A stretch of 64,000 nucleotides of DNA from Streptomyces sp. NRRL S-1022 (lineage in GTDB: Bacteria; Actinomycetota; Actinomycetes; Streptomycetales; Streptomycetaceae): NCBI RefSeq assembly GCF_000720135.1, contig NZ_JOIU01000026.1, positions 62,001 through 126,000 of the forward strand, given 5' to 3'. Both the position numbers and the translations under genes were made by a program. Position 1 is the first letter of the stretch. Every line of letters begins with the position of its first letter. The notes beneath the pieces are model-generated. The model was not told the origin of the DNA. It saw only the letters and a program-made list of their open reading frames with translations, and made no database searches. Positions 1-8,631 of the stretch are shown piece after piece.

Positions 1-840
1 GGCTGCGCGCTCCCCCGGCCGTACGACGAAGACCTGCCCCGGCCTCAACCACTCGATGGGAACGAGCCGTTCGTCATCGCCTTCCCGGATGGTCACTTCC
101 TTGGCGGCGAGTCGGGCCAGTGACCTGAGCACTGCCCCGGTCCCGCGCCGGGCCCGCGCCTCCAGGAACCGCCCCGCCAGGACGAACAGCGGTACGCCGA
201 CGGCCGCTTCGAGATAGAGGTGCGCCGCACCGTCCGAAGCCGAGGGCACCAGAGTGAACGGCATCCGCATGCCGGGCTCCCCGGCACCACCGAGAAAGAG
301 CGCGTAGGTGGACCAGGAGAAGGACGCCACCACACCCAGCGACACCAGGGTGTCCATGGTCGCCGCCGCATGCCGAAGCCCACGCGCCGCACGCACATGA
401 AAGGGCGAAGCGCCCCATACCGCGACCGGGGCCGCCAGCGCGAAGCACAGCCACTGCCAGTTCGGGAACTGCAGCGCGGGCACCATCGACACCACGAGCA
501 CGGGCACCGCGAGCAGCGCGGTGATCAGCAGCCGGTCTCGCTCCTGGCGAGCGTCCTCGGGCTCGCCCGCGTCCTTGCCCTCGCGTGTCCCGGGCTGTTT
601 GGGCGGTTCGGCAAGGGCGGCCGTGTAGCCGGCCTTCCCGACGGCGGCGGCGAGTTCCTCGGGGCTGATCCGCGGTGGGTGGCTCACACGCGCCCGCCCG
701 GTAGCCAGATTGACGGTCGCCGTGACCCCGTCCAGCTTGCCGAGCTTCTTCTCGACGCGCCTCACACAGGCCGCGCAGGTCATGCCACCGACGGTCAGGT
801 CGGTCGTCACCAGGTCGACGGCCACCGGTTCCCCGCCCAT
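1..840 (-). CDS. copA: Copper-translocating P-type ATPase, N-terminal part (cut by window edge)
   Basis: Read from the ATG at 838-840, the protein begins with a heavy-metal-associated domain carrying the metal-binding motif GMTCAAC at about residues 19-25. A charged linker and then hydrophobic segments from about residue 95 follow, as expected for the first transmembrane helices of a P1B copper exporter. Only about 280 residues are inside the window; the phosphorylation and ATP-binding domains lie beyond base 1. The family pumps Cu(I) out of the cytoplasm using ATP. Its start codon overlaps the stop of the small upstream gene (ATGA), so the two are probably translated together. Copper rather than silver or cobalt is inferred from the motif and from the YcnI gene nearby. 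Confidence 0.88.
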   Translation of the reverse strand, partial: MGGEPVAVDLVTTDLTVGGMTCAACVRRVEKKLGKLDGVTATVNLATGRARVSHPPRISPEELAAAVGKAGYTAALAEPPKQPGTREGKDAGEPEDARQERDRLLITALLAVPVLVVSMVPALQFPNWQWLCFALAAPVAVWGASPFHVRAARGLRHAAATMDTLVSLGVVASFSWSTYALFLGGAGEPGMRMPFTLVPSASDGAAHLYLEAAVGVPLFVLAGRFLEARARRGTGAVLRSLARLAAKEVTIREGDDERLVPIEWLRPGQVFVVRPGERAA

Positions 841-1085
841 CAGTGGCCACCCCCGTGCATGCCCCCCATGTCGTCCGTGCCGCCGCCCCCGCCGGGATCG
901 CCGTCCCCCCGGCTCGTGCCGGTGCCGTGCATGCCGGGCGCGACGGGCCCTGCCGCGACACCGACGGCGTACGACACCGTGAACATCAGCGCCAGCAGGA
1001 GAAGGAATCCGCACAGGGCGGGCGGAGGCACCAGCTTCCGCAACACCGCACCCGTGTCGGAGGAGGATTGCCGGGACTCGTCCAT
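840..1085 (-). CDS. Small His/Gly-rich membrane protein upstream of copA
   Basis: An 81-residue protein with one hydrophobic segment at about residues 24-44 and a tail rich in Gly, Asp, Met and His that ends MGGMHGGGH. The start is the ATG at 1083-1085, with GGAG nine bases upstream. The stop overlaps the copA start by four bases. The Met/His tail could bind copper outside the membrane, and the coupling to copA supports a role in metal handling. This is inference; I do not recognise a named family. Confidence 0.7.
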   Translation of the reverse strand: MDESRQSSSDTGAVLRKLVPPPALCGFLLLLALMFTVSYAVGVAAGPVAPGMHGTGTSRGDGDPGGGGGTDDMGGMHGGGH

Positions 1086-1237
1086 CAATCGCGTCTCCAG
1101 ATCACGTCGTACGGCGCCGGTCGGATCGCGCCGTACTGCATCAGGAGTCGGGGCCGCCGGGGGTCGAGTTCCGGAGCAGCGTTGTGGCCCGCGTCACGTG
1201 AGGGACGACTGTGCTCGAGGGCCACGGCGACGGAGCG

Positions 1238-1270
1238 CTGCCCTGCCGACGGCTACCGTCGGCAGGGCAG
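1238..1270 (-). terminator. Hairpin terminator after ycnI
   Basis: A perfect 15-bp inverted repeat (CTGCCCTGCCGACGG and its complement) with a 3-base loop lies five bases beyond the ycnI stop codon. There is no clear T-run, which is usual for actinobacterial terminators. Confidence 0.8.
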
Positions 1271-1275
1271 GTGGG

Positions 1276-2016
1276 CTACTCCGCCCGGGATCCGGCGGAA
1301 CGGCCGCGCACGATGGCGAAGCCCGCCGCAGCGAGCCCCAGCACGCCGACGACCAGCCCGGCGATGCCGAGGCCGCGGGCGGTCGAGTCGCTGGCCGAGG
1401 CGGTCGGCTTGGCGCTGTCGGAGCCCTTCGAAGCCGCCGCGGAGGCGGTCGCGGTGCCACCGCCGTCCTCCGTGCCCTTGGCGGTGAGCTTGAGCACGGG
1501 CGCCGGGTTCTCCGGCTCCTGGCCGCCCTGGGCCTCCTCGATCCAGCGGACGGTCTTGCCGTCGGAGTACGTCTGCAGGGTCTTGAATGTCAGCTGGTCG
1601 GTGTCGTCGGGCAGCTGGCCGAAGGCGACGTCGAAGTCCTCGTACTGCCCGGACGCGATCTTGCCGCCGGTGAAGGTGATCTCGGAGGCGGCGTCGGTGA
1701 TGGTGCCGTCGTCGGTTTTGACGGGCGTCTTGAGCTTGGTGTTGGTGACCTTCACGGTCCAGCCGTCCTGCGGGTGCACCAGCACGCCGAGGACGGGGTG
1801 GTCGGTGGGCAGGAAGACCTGGACCTTGGTGGTGGAGGCGTTGTCCTCCTCGTTGGGGACACGGAAAGTCAGCACGCCGTCGGTGGTGCCCTTGGCGTAG
1901 CTGTCGGGGTGGACGGTGACGTGCGCGGAGGCGACGCCCGCGGCAACGAGAAGTCCGGCGGCGGTCAGGGCCGTGACGGCGCCGGCGCGGCGCAGGGTGG
2001 TGCGGGTCCTGGACAT
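1276..2016 (-). CDS. ycnI: YcnI-family (DUF1775) copper-binding membrane-anchored protein
   Basis: This 246-residue protein starts at the ATG at 2014-2016, preceded by GGAG 12 bases upstream. It has an N-terminal signal peptide ending in ASA, so the mature protein begins HVTVHPDSY. In characterised YcnI proteins the exposed N-terminal His helps bind Cu(II), and a conserved Trp also takes part; a candidate Trp is seen in DGWTVKV. A DUF1775 beta-sandwich (about residues 30-165) is followed by a low-complexity Ser/Ala/Thr linker and one C-terminal transmembrane helix with an Arg-rich cytoplasmic end. Extracytoplasmic copper trafficking is the likely role. The reading frame is open upstream into the preceding membrane-protein gene, with no stop between them. 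Confidence 0.9.
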   Translation of the reverse strand: MSRTRTTLRRAGAVTALTAAGLLVAAGVASAHVTVHPDSYAKGTTDGVLTFRVPNEEDNASTTKVQVFLPTDHPVLGVLVHPQDGWTVKVTNTKLKTPVKTDDGTITDAASEITFTGGKIASGQYEDFDVAFGQLPDDTDQLTFKTLQTYSDGKTVRWIEEAQGGQEPENPAPVLKLTAKGTEDGGGTATASAAASKGSDSAKPTASASDSTARGLGIAGLVVGVLGLAAAGFAIVRGRSAGSRAE

Positions 2017-2655
2017 GAGGTGAGGGATCTCCGTACGGAAGAAGGGATGTCGGGTTCGGATCGCGTACGACGGCGCGTGCGACATCCCGGGCGGCGGCCC
2101 CCGTCGGTGAATCGCGTACCTCAGCCGCACCTGCCTGGGCGCCCACGGCTCAGCGGCGGCCCGACGCACCAGCCCTGGCCCGGCCGGCGCGCGCCACGCC
2201 TCGCCGGCCTCCTGCCACCAGGCGACGAGCCCCGGCACGAACGCGACCGCCCACCGCAGCAGCGACCACAGTGCCGCCTCACCGCGCCGCAGCCACCAGG
2301 TCAGCAGCAGGGCCGCCCCGGCATGCGCGGCGGTGGCGTGCGGTGTCAGTGCATGGGGCGCTTGGGTCATCCGCATGCCGTGCATGACCGTCGCGGCGTG
2401 ATGGGGCTCGGCGGCGTGGAAGGCAAGGTGCAACCCGCCCTGGGCGGCCAGAGTCCCCGTGCCGATGGCGGCCAGCGACCGCTCGCGGCCAGCCAGCAGA
2501 CAGCCGGCCGCGAAGACCGGCACGAACCCGGCGGCCTGCACCCACAGCGACGGCGCCATGCCCGTGGCCATGGCATGCCCTCCGGCAGCGAGCAGCACGC
2601 ACAGCACGGCGAACACCGCCGCGCGCACGCTCCGCACCACCAGGGACACACTCAC
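2017..2655 (-). CDS. Polytopic membrane protein, in frame with ycnI and lacking its own stop
   Basis: Translation from a GTG near 2655 gives a protein of about 210 residues with four or five hydrophobic segments, a His-rich stretch (HAAEPHHAATVMHGMRM) and a basic C-terminal region. I do not recognise a named family, but its position before ycnI and its many His and Met residues suggest a partner in copper handling. The frame runs without a stop into the ycnI signal peptide, so either the product is a fusion, or a stop was lost by mutation or sequencing error. The N-terminus is uncertain: a GGAGG lies 19 bases before the GTG at 2655, and another GTG lies at 2649. Confidence 0.6.
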
Positions 2656-2663
2656 GGCACCTG

Positions 2664-3306
2664 ATGCTGCCACGCCTCCAGAGGATCTCTCCCCCGGCCC
2701 AGGCACACGCATCACCGCCCACGGACTCCTACCTGGCCGACCTGCCCCCTCCTTACGAGTCGGACGCGAGTGCCGTTCAGTTCCCAGCCACCTTGGCGAA
2801 ATCGAAGCCGGCGCTGGCGGTGGACGGCAACGCCACGAGCCGATGGGCGGTTTCGAAGGCGGACCGGCGCCGGGCGGACAGCTGGATCGCCGTCGACCTC
2901 GGCGCGGCACACCTGGTGGATCGTGTCACCCTCCGCTGGGAGGCCAGGGCCGGCCTCGTCGTCCGGGGATCCAGGCAGCCGCTCGCGGTGTACGGCGACA
3001 CGATCGTCCTGGCCGACGGCGCGGCAGCGCCCCTGCTGGTGGAAGGCCTCCCCGGCATATCCACCGACAAGCTCCGCGACCTCTCGCACCGTGCCGCTCC
3101 GCAGGCCGAGGACCACAGCGTCCGCGCGGCTCTCACGGAAGAGCACCTCAGCCTGTTCAACCTGTCCGAGCAGCAGGTGACGACGCGCGTCGACATCCCT
3201 CAATCCGGCGCGCGTGGTCCTGTTCGAGGGACGCCAGACCCTCACCGCGCAAGGCACCGTCTACGAGGCCGATCTGGCCCTGTGGACGTCGGCCGGGTCC
3301 GGCTGA
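2664..3306 (+). pseudogene. Remnant of a secreted discoidin (F5/8 type C)-domain protein
   Basis: The plus strand encodes a recognisable discoidin-like segment: LAVDGNATSRWA, then WIAVDLGAAHLVDRVTLRWE. This is the pattern of carbohydrate-binding F5/8C modules on secreted glycoside hydrolases. After the residues TTRVDIP (near 3200) the sense continues in another frame as NPARVVLFEGRQTL and ends in a TGA at 3304-3306. There is no signal peptide or catalytic domain upstream. It is best read as the C-terminal end of a lost hydrolase, with at least one frameshift. Confidence 0.55.
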
Positions 3307-3494
3307 CGCAGGAAAGGTCCGCGGCACACCGAACAGTTTTCCGGCGGTGGACGCCTCCTGCCCGACGCCGGCCGTCCTTTCCGGGAGGCGGCCGGACGGA
3401 GGACATGTGCGCCGCCGGGCGGGGTAACGGCCGGTGTCGGGGACCCCGCCGGGGGCGTGCGGTGGGAGCCTGCGGCGAAGGAGGTGTCCCTGAC

Positions 3495-5003
3495 GTGACC
3501 ACCCCGCACTGGATCTTCGGCGACCAGCTCGGACCGCACTTCCTCGCCCCGGCCGGCGCGGACGGGCCCGGCCCGGGGGCGCCGGTGGTGATGATCGAGG
3601 CCCGGTCGGTCTTCCGGCGGCGCCGCTTCCACCGGGCCAAGGCGCACCTGGTGCTGTCCGCGATGCGGCACCGCGCGGCGGAACTGGGCGGCAGGGTGAC
3701 GTACGTCCGGGCCGAGACGTATCGGGAGGGGCTGCGCCGCGCGGTGGGCGGTTCACCGGTGACGGTGTGCCACCCCACCTCGCACGCCGCACTCCGGCTG
3801 GTGCGCTCCCTGCCCGGGGTGCGGGTGCTGCCCGCACGGGGCTTCCTCGTGGCGCGCGAGGAGTTCACCGCCTGGGCCGAGGAGCGCGGTGGGCGGCGGC
3901 TGCTCCAGGAGGACTTCTACCGCTGGGTGCGCCGGCGGCACGAACTGCTCATGGAAGGCGGCCAGCCGGCCGGCGGCCGGTTCAACCACGACCACGCCAA
4001 CCGCGAGCCCCCGCCGAGCGGTGTCCGCCGGCTCGACGTGCCGGCTCCCTACCGGCCGCGGGAGGACGACGTCGACGCCGAGGTGCGCGCGGATCTCGAC
4101 CGGTGGGAGCGCGAGGGCGGGGTGCGGTTCGTCGGCCGGAACGGCCCCCGCCGCTTCCCGGCCACGCGGCGGGAGGCGCTGTCGGCCCTGCGGCGGTTCG
4201 TGGATCACCGACTGGCGTCGTTCGGGCCGTACGAGGACGCGATGCTCGACGACGATCCGGTGATGAGCCACAGTCTGCTGTCGTCCTCGCTGAACCTCGG
4301 GCTGCTCCACCCTGCGGAGTGCGTGGAGCGGGCGGAGCACGCCTGGCGGGAGGGCGCGGTCCCGGTGAACAGCGCGGAGGGTTTCGTCCGGCAGGTCGCG
4401 GGCTGGCGTGAGTACGTCTGGCAGCTGTACTGGCACTTCGGCGAGGACTACCGGCGAGGCAACGCGCTCGGGCACACTGCGGAGCTGCCCGAGTACTTCG
4501 CCGAACTGGACGCGGACGCGGTCACCGCGCGCTGCCTGGCCACCGTGCTGGCGCAGGTGCGCGACACCGGGTGGACGCACCACATCCCCCGGCTCATGGT
4601 GCTGGGCAGCCACGCGCTGCAGCGGGGCTGGGACCCGGGCGCGGTGACCGACTGGTTCCACCGCTGCTTCGTCGACGGTTACGACTGGGTGATGGTGCCG
4701 AACGTGGTGGGCATGTCCCAGTACGCGGACGGCGGCCGGATGACCACCAAGCCGTACACCTCGGGCGGCGCGTACATCAACCGCATGAGCAACTTGTGCG
4801 GCGGCTGCGCCTACCGGCCGACCGAGCGCACCGGTCCCCGCGCGTGCCCGTACACCGCCGGATACTGGATCTTCCTGGACCGCCACCGGCGGCTGCTGTC
4901 CGGCAACGCGCGCATGCGGCGCGCCGTTCAGGGGCTGGACCGGCTCGGTGACCTCGACGAAGTCATGCGCGAGGGGCGCCGCGGCGCCTCGGAGGTGCCG
5001 TGA
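3495..5003 (+). CDS. FeS-type photolyase/cryptochrome-like protein (photolyase-related family)
   Basis: This 502-residue protein starts at a GTG with a strong GGAGGT nine bases upstream. The N-terminus (HWIFGDQLGPHF) is the signature of the prokaryotic photolyase-related group, whose studied members bind FAD and a 4Fe4S cluster and repair (6-4) photoproducts with light. The C-terminal part has closely spaced cysteines (NLCGGCAYRP and ACPYT) that match the cluster ligands, along with the conserved VPNVVGMSQYADGG stretch of the FAD domain. It stands alone on the plus strand, followed by a palindrome. Assignment to the family is firm; the exact lesion repaired, or a purely sensory role, cannot be told from sequence. 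Confidence 0.9.
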   Translation: MTTPHWIFGDQLGPHFLAPAGADGPGPGAPVVMIEARSVFRRRRFHRAKAHLVLSAMRHRAAELGGRVTYVRAETYREGLRRAVGGSPVTVCHPTSHAALRLVRSLPGVRVLPARGFLVAREEFTAWAEERGGRRLLQEDFYRWVRRRHELLMEGGQPAGGRFNHDHANREPPPSGVRRLDVPAPYRPREDDVDAEVRADLDRWEREGGVRFVGRNGPRRFPATRREALSALRRFVDHRLASFGPYEDAMLDDDPVMSHSLLSSSLNLGLLHPAECVERAEHAWREGAVPVNSAEGFVRQVAGWREYVWQLYWHFGEDYRRGNALGHTAELPEYFAELDADAVTARCLATVLAQVRDTGWTHHIPRLMVLGSHALQRGWDPGAVTDWFHRCFVDGYDWVMVPNVVGMSQYADGGRMTTKPYTSGGAYINRMSNLCGGCAYRPTERTGPRACPYTAGYWIFLDRHRRLLSGNARMRRAVQGLDRLGDLDEVMREGRRGASEVP

Positions 5004-5007
5004 GGCT

Positions 5008-5023
5008 CCCGGCACGTGCCGGG
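5008..5023 (+). terminator. Palindrome just after the photolyase-like gene
   Basis: The 16-base perfect palindrome CCCGGCACGTGCCGGG begins four bases after the stop. As RNA it would form a short GC stem with a very small loop. It may end transcription of the photolyase gene, or be a protein-binding site. Confidence 0.4.
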
Positions 5024-5074
5024 ACGGCGCGCGGGCGGGCCGGCAGACGATGTCGTCGACGGGGACGGGACCCT

Positions 5075-5114
5075 GGCGCCGCGAGGTCGGGGCGAGCCCT
5101 CTCCTCGCGGCGCC
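5075..5114 (-). terminator. Hairpin terminator of the NRPS/PKS operon
   Basis: A perfect 12-bp inverted repeat (GGCGCCGCGAGG and its complement) with a 14-16 base loop lies 12 bases beyond the thioesterase stop. It is well placed to end the minus-strand biosynthetic operon and could also act on plus-strand transcripts from the photolyase gene. Confidence 0.7.
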
Positions 5115-5126
5115 GAAGGTGGGGGC

Positions 5127-5888
5127 TCAGGGAGCCAGTACGGCGGCGAGCGATGCCATGGCGTCACGGAAGTAGAAGTGACCGCCGGTGAAGGTGTGCC
5201 GGCGCAGGGGCGCGGTGCCGTGCCGGTCCCAGGCGTCGAGCTGGTTCGGGGTGACGCTGTCGGCGTCGCCGCCGAGGACGACGAGCGGGACCGGAAGCGG
5301 CCCGGACTCCCGGTGCCGGTAGTTCTCCAGCAGGGCGAAGTCCGCACGGAACGCGGGCAGCAGCAGCGCCAGCAGGTCGGGGTCGGCAGCGATCTGGGGC
5401 GGGATGCCGCCGTAGCGCTCCTTCAGGACCGCGATCAGTTCCTCGTCCGGCAGATCGGACAGCCGGGCCCCGTGGCGCGGCAGGTGGGGGGCCGGGAAGG
5501 CCGAGACGATGAGCCGTTCGGGCAGGGGGCGGTCACGGGCGGCCAGTTCACGGGTCACCTCGTAGGCCACCAGTGCGCCGAGGCTGTGTCCGAACAGGTC
5601 GTAGGGTGCGGCGAACTCCGTCTCCGCCAGCAGGGCGTGGACCACGGAGTCCAGGTCGGTCAAGGCCGGTTCGGCGGCGCGGCCGCCGCGTCCCGGCATG
5701 CAGACGCCGTAGACCTGGGTGCCCTTCAGGTACTGGCTCCAGCGGACGTACTCGCCCGGGAGGCCGCCCGAGTGGGGGAAGCAGTACAGATGGCGCTCGG
5801 GGGCCGCGGTGGGAGGGCGGCCGTTCAGCCAGGGATTGCGCCGGGCGGGGGTGCCGCCGAGCAGCGGGGCGGGAAGGGACGTGGTCAT
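5127..5888 (-). CDS. Type II thioesterase of the NRPS/PKS cluster
   Basis: An alpha/beta hydrolase of 253 residues. The nucleophile motif GHSLG is at about residues 100-104 (Ser102) and a C-terminal TGGHF supplies the His. The early CFPHSGG motif is typical of type II (stand-alone) thioesterases, which clear stalled or wrong acyl groups from carrier proteins. The ATG at 5886-5888 overlaps the PKS stop (ATGA), so it is the last gene of the operon. Because neither the NRPS nor the PKS shows a C-terminal thioesterase domain, this enzyme might also take part in product release. That is inference. Confidence 0.9.
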   Translation of the reverse strand: MTTSLPAPLLGGTPARRNPWLNGRPPTAAPERHLYCFPHSGGLPGEYVRWSQYLKGTQVYGVCMPGRGGRAAEPALTDLDSVVHALLAETEFAAPYDLFGHSLGALVAYEVTRELAARDRPLPERLIVSAFPAPHLPRHGARLSDLPDEELIAVLKERYGGIPPQIAADPDLLALLLPAFRADFALLENYRHRESGPLPVPLVVLGGDADSVTPNQLDAWDRHGTAPLRRHTFTGGHFYFRDAMASLAAVLAP

Positions 5889-6900
5889 GTGGTGGGGTTC
5901 TCCTTGGGCTCGGCGGGAGCGCCGGCCCCGCGCTCCTCGATCAGCGCGGCGAACGCCGACGGGGTCTGGAAGCGCAGGACGTCCGAGGCTTTGAAGGTCA
6001 CGTGGAAGGCGGAGCCGGCCCAGGCGGCGAGCTTGGTGGCGGTCAGCGAGTCGCCGCCGAGGTCGAACAGGCCGTCCTGCGGGTCGATGTCCGGGTAGCC
6101 GAGGGCCTGTCCGAAGGCGGTGAGCACGGCCTGGAGGACGGGCGGGTGCTCCGGCGCGGGGACGCCGGCCGGTGTGTCGGCGACAGGATCGGCAGGAGCG
6201 GTGGCAGCCTCCCCCGGCACGTTCGGCGGCCCGGCTGCCGGCGCCGCGGTCGTGGAGGGGGACGGGGCCGTGGGCGGATGCGTCGCCGTGAACGGGGTCG
6301 TCGGCGGCACGAGGTGGTGGCGGCGTTCGAACGGGTACGTCGGCAGGGCGATCCGGCGCCCGGGCTCGTCGCCCCGCAGGGCGGCGAAGTCGGGGTGCGC
6401 ACCCCGGGCCCACATCTCGCCGACGCCCGCGAGCAGCACCGCCTTCTCGGACGCCTCCTCCGCCGGGTGCGGGGCGAGGCGCACGACGGTCTGCTTGCTG
6501 TCGTAGGCGGCGTGCTGGCGGGTCAGCGTGGCCAGGGTGCGGCCCGGACCCATGTCGACGAGTACGCGGTCCGGGGTGCCGAACAGGGTGTTCAGCGCCT
6601 CTCCGAAGCGGACGGGTTCACGCATGTGCCGCACCCAGTACCGCGACGTGCGCACGGCGTCCGGGTCGGCCCATGCTCCGGTGGTGTCCGACAGCACCGG
6701 CAGGGCCGGCCGCTCGCGCGGCAGTGCTTCGATCGCCTCGGCGAAGCGCGGGGTGACCGGGTCGACCAGGGGTGAGTGACCCGCGGTGGCGATGCGCAGC
6801 ACCCGTGCCTCCAGCCCGCGGTCGGTCAGCTCCTGCGCGAAGCGCGCCACGGAGGCGGCGGGACCGGTGACCGTGCACTGGCCGGGGCCGTTGACAGCGC
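5885..6900 (-). pseudogene. PKS, C-terminal part: rest of acyltransferase domain plus acyl carrier protein
   Basis: This frame carries the second half of an AT domain: AVNGPGQCTVTGP, then GHSPLVDP with the His of the AT active site, ending at the usual YPFERRHH post-AT motif. A Pro/Ala/Thr-rich linker and a carrier domain with DLGGDSL (phosphopantetheine Ser) follow. No ketoreductase or other reducing domain is present. It belongs with the KS-AT segment encoded just upstream, in a different frame. The segment that should lie between them, including the GHSxG nucleophile of the AT, is absent. It ends in a TGA that overlaps the thioesterase start. Both parts are listed separately because they are in different frames. 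Confidence 0.75.
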
Positions 6901-8631
6901 TGCGACCGCCTTCTCGGCGTCCGTGCGGGGATAGAGGACTTCGCGCAGGTCGAAGCCGAGCGTACCGGTAGCGGCGTCGGCCAGTTCGTCCACGGCACGC
7001 CGGAACGCGGGCTCACCGTCGTACAGTTCGGCCGTCATGCCCGTGTGCTGGCCGCCCTGGCCGGGATACATGAAGACCAGTTCGGCGTCGGAGGGGGCAC
7101 CCGCCCCGGGGGCGGTGGCGCGACCGCGCAGCGCGGTCACCGCATCCTGGGTGCCGGACGCCACCACGAACCGGCGGTAGGCGTGGTGCGTCCGTCCCGC
7201 CTGGAGGGTCCGGGCGGCGTCGCCCAGGTGTGTTCCGGGGTGCGCGGCGAGGTGGTCGGCCAGGCGGTCCGCGGCGGTCTCGGCGGCGGCCGGGGTCTTG
7301 CCGGAGACGAGCAGGAGCTCATGACCGGTTGGGGGCGCCGACTCCTCGCGGTGCGGGGCCTGTTCGAGGACGACGTGGGCGTTGGTGCCACCGACGCCGA
7401 GCGCGTTGACGCCGGCGATGCGCGGCCCGTCCGTCGGCCAGGCGCGGGTGGTGGCGTTGACCTCGAAGGAGGCGGTGGCGAAGTCGACGGCCGGATTGGG
7501 CCGCTGGTAGTGCAGGGTCGCCGGGACGACACCGTGCTCGACACTGAGGACGGCCTTGATGAAACCGGTGACGCCCGCCGCCGCGTCGGCGTGCCCGATG
7601 TTGGTCTTCACCGAGCCGATGAGGCAGGGGGCTTCGCGGTCCTCGCCGGTCCCGAAGGCGTGGGTGAGCGCGGCCACTTCGATGGGGTCGCCGAGCGCGG
7701 TGCCCGTACCGTGGGCCTCGACGTAGCCGACCTCGCGGGGTTCGATGCCGGCGACCTCGTGGGCGGTGCGGACCACTTCGGCCTGGCCCACGATGCTGGG
7801 GGCGGTGAAGCCCGCCTTGTGGCGTCCGTCGTTGTTGACGGCCGAGCCGCGGATCACCGCGTGGACGTGGTCGCCGTCGGCGAGGGCGTCCGCCAGGGGG
7901 CGCAGGACGACCACGCCGACCGCGCTGGCGGAGACCGTGCCGTCGCTGTCGGCGTCGAAGGCGCGGCAGTGACCGTCGGCCGCGACGATGCCGCCGGGCG
8001 TGTAGCGCATGGCGGGCAGGTGCGGCACCACGGTGGCGCCGCCCGCGAGGGCCAGGTCGCACTCGCCGTTCAGCAGTGCCTGCACGGCGAGGTGAACGGC
8101 CACCAGCGAGGTGGAGCACGCGGTCTGCACGGTCATCGCGGGACCGGTCAGGTCCAGGTGGTAGGCGATCCGGGTGGCGGCGAAGTCGGGGGCGGTGGCC
8201 TGGCGCACCCGCCACTCGTCGAGGAACGGCATCTCGTCGAGGCGGGCACGCACGGCCTCCGCGTAGCCGTTGCCGCCCGTCCCGACCCACACGCCGGTCA
8301 CCGGGCGGTCCGCGCCGGCGTGCCCGGCCCGTTCGAGGGCTTCGTGGGCGCACTCCAGCAGCAGCCGCTGCTGCGGGTCGGTGATCAGCGCGTCCTGGGC
8401 GGACAGCCCGAAGTAGGCGGCGTCGAAGTCGCCCACGCCGTCGAGGACGCCGTAGGCGGGGACGAACTCGGGGTGGGCGGGGTCGGCGCGGTCGGGGAGC
8501 ACGGTGATCGTCTCCCGGGCCGCGAGCAGGTTTTCCCAGAAGCGCTTGACGTCCGGAGCACCGGGGAACCGGCCGGCCATGCCCACCACCGCGACGAGGT
8601 GGTCCTGGTCGTCCTGTCGGCTGTCGGTCAT
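6826..8631 (-). pseudogene. PKS, N-terminal part: ketosynthase and start of acyltransferase
   Basis: From the ATG at 8629-8631 (AAGGA six bases upstream) the protein has a complete ketosynthase: active Cys172 in TACSTS, His307 in EAHGTGT, His347 in KTNIGHADAAAG. A KS-AT linker follows, then the start of an AT domain (FMYPGQGGQHTGM). After YPRTDAEKAVAAL (near 6905) the frame goes out of register and stops at 6826, while the true continuation is in the next frame. The start codon overlaps the MFS stop (ATGA). The intact enzyme would add one extender unit without reduction. As written, the AT cannot be functional, so either the gene is dead or the assembly lacks several hundred bases here. Confidence 0.82.

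Noticed and set aside
220..2664. A long plus-strand open frame across the copper genes
   Set aside because: Arg/Pro/Gly-rich composition without domains; the minus strand encodes CopA and YcnI.
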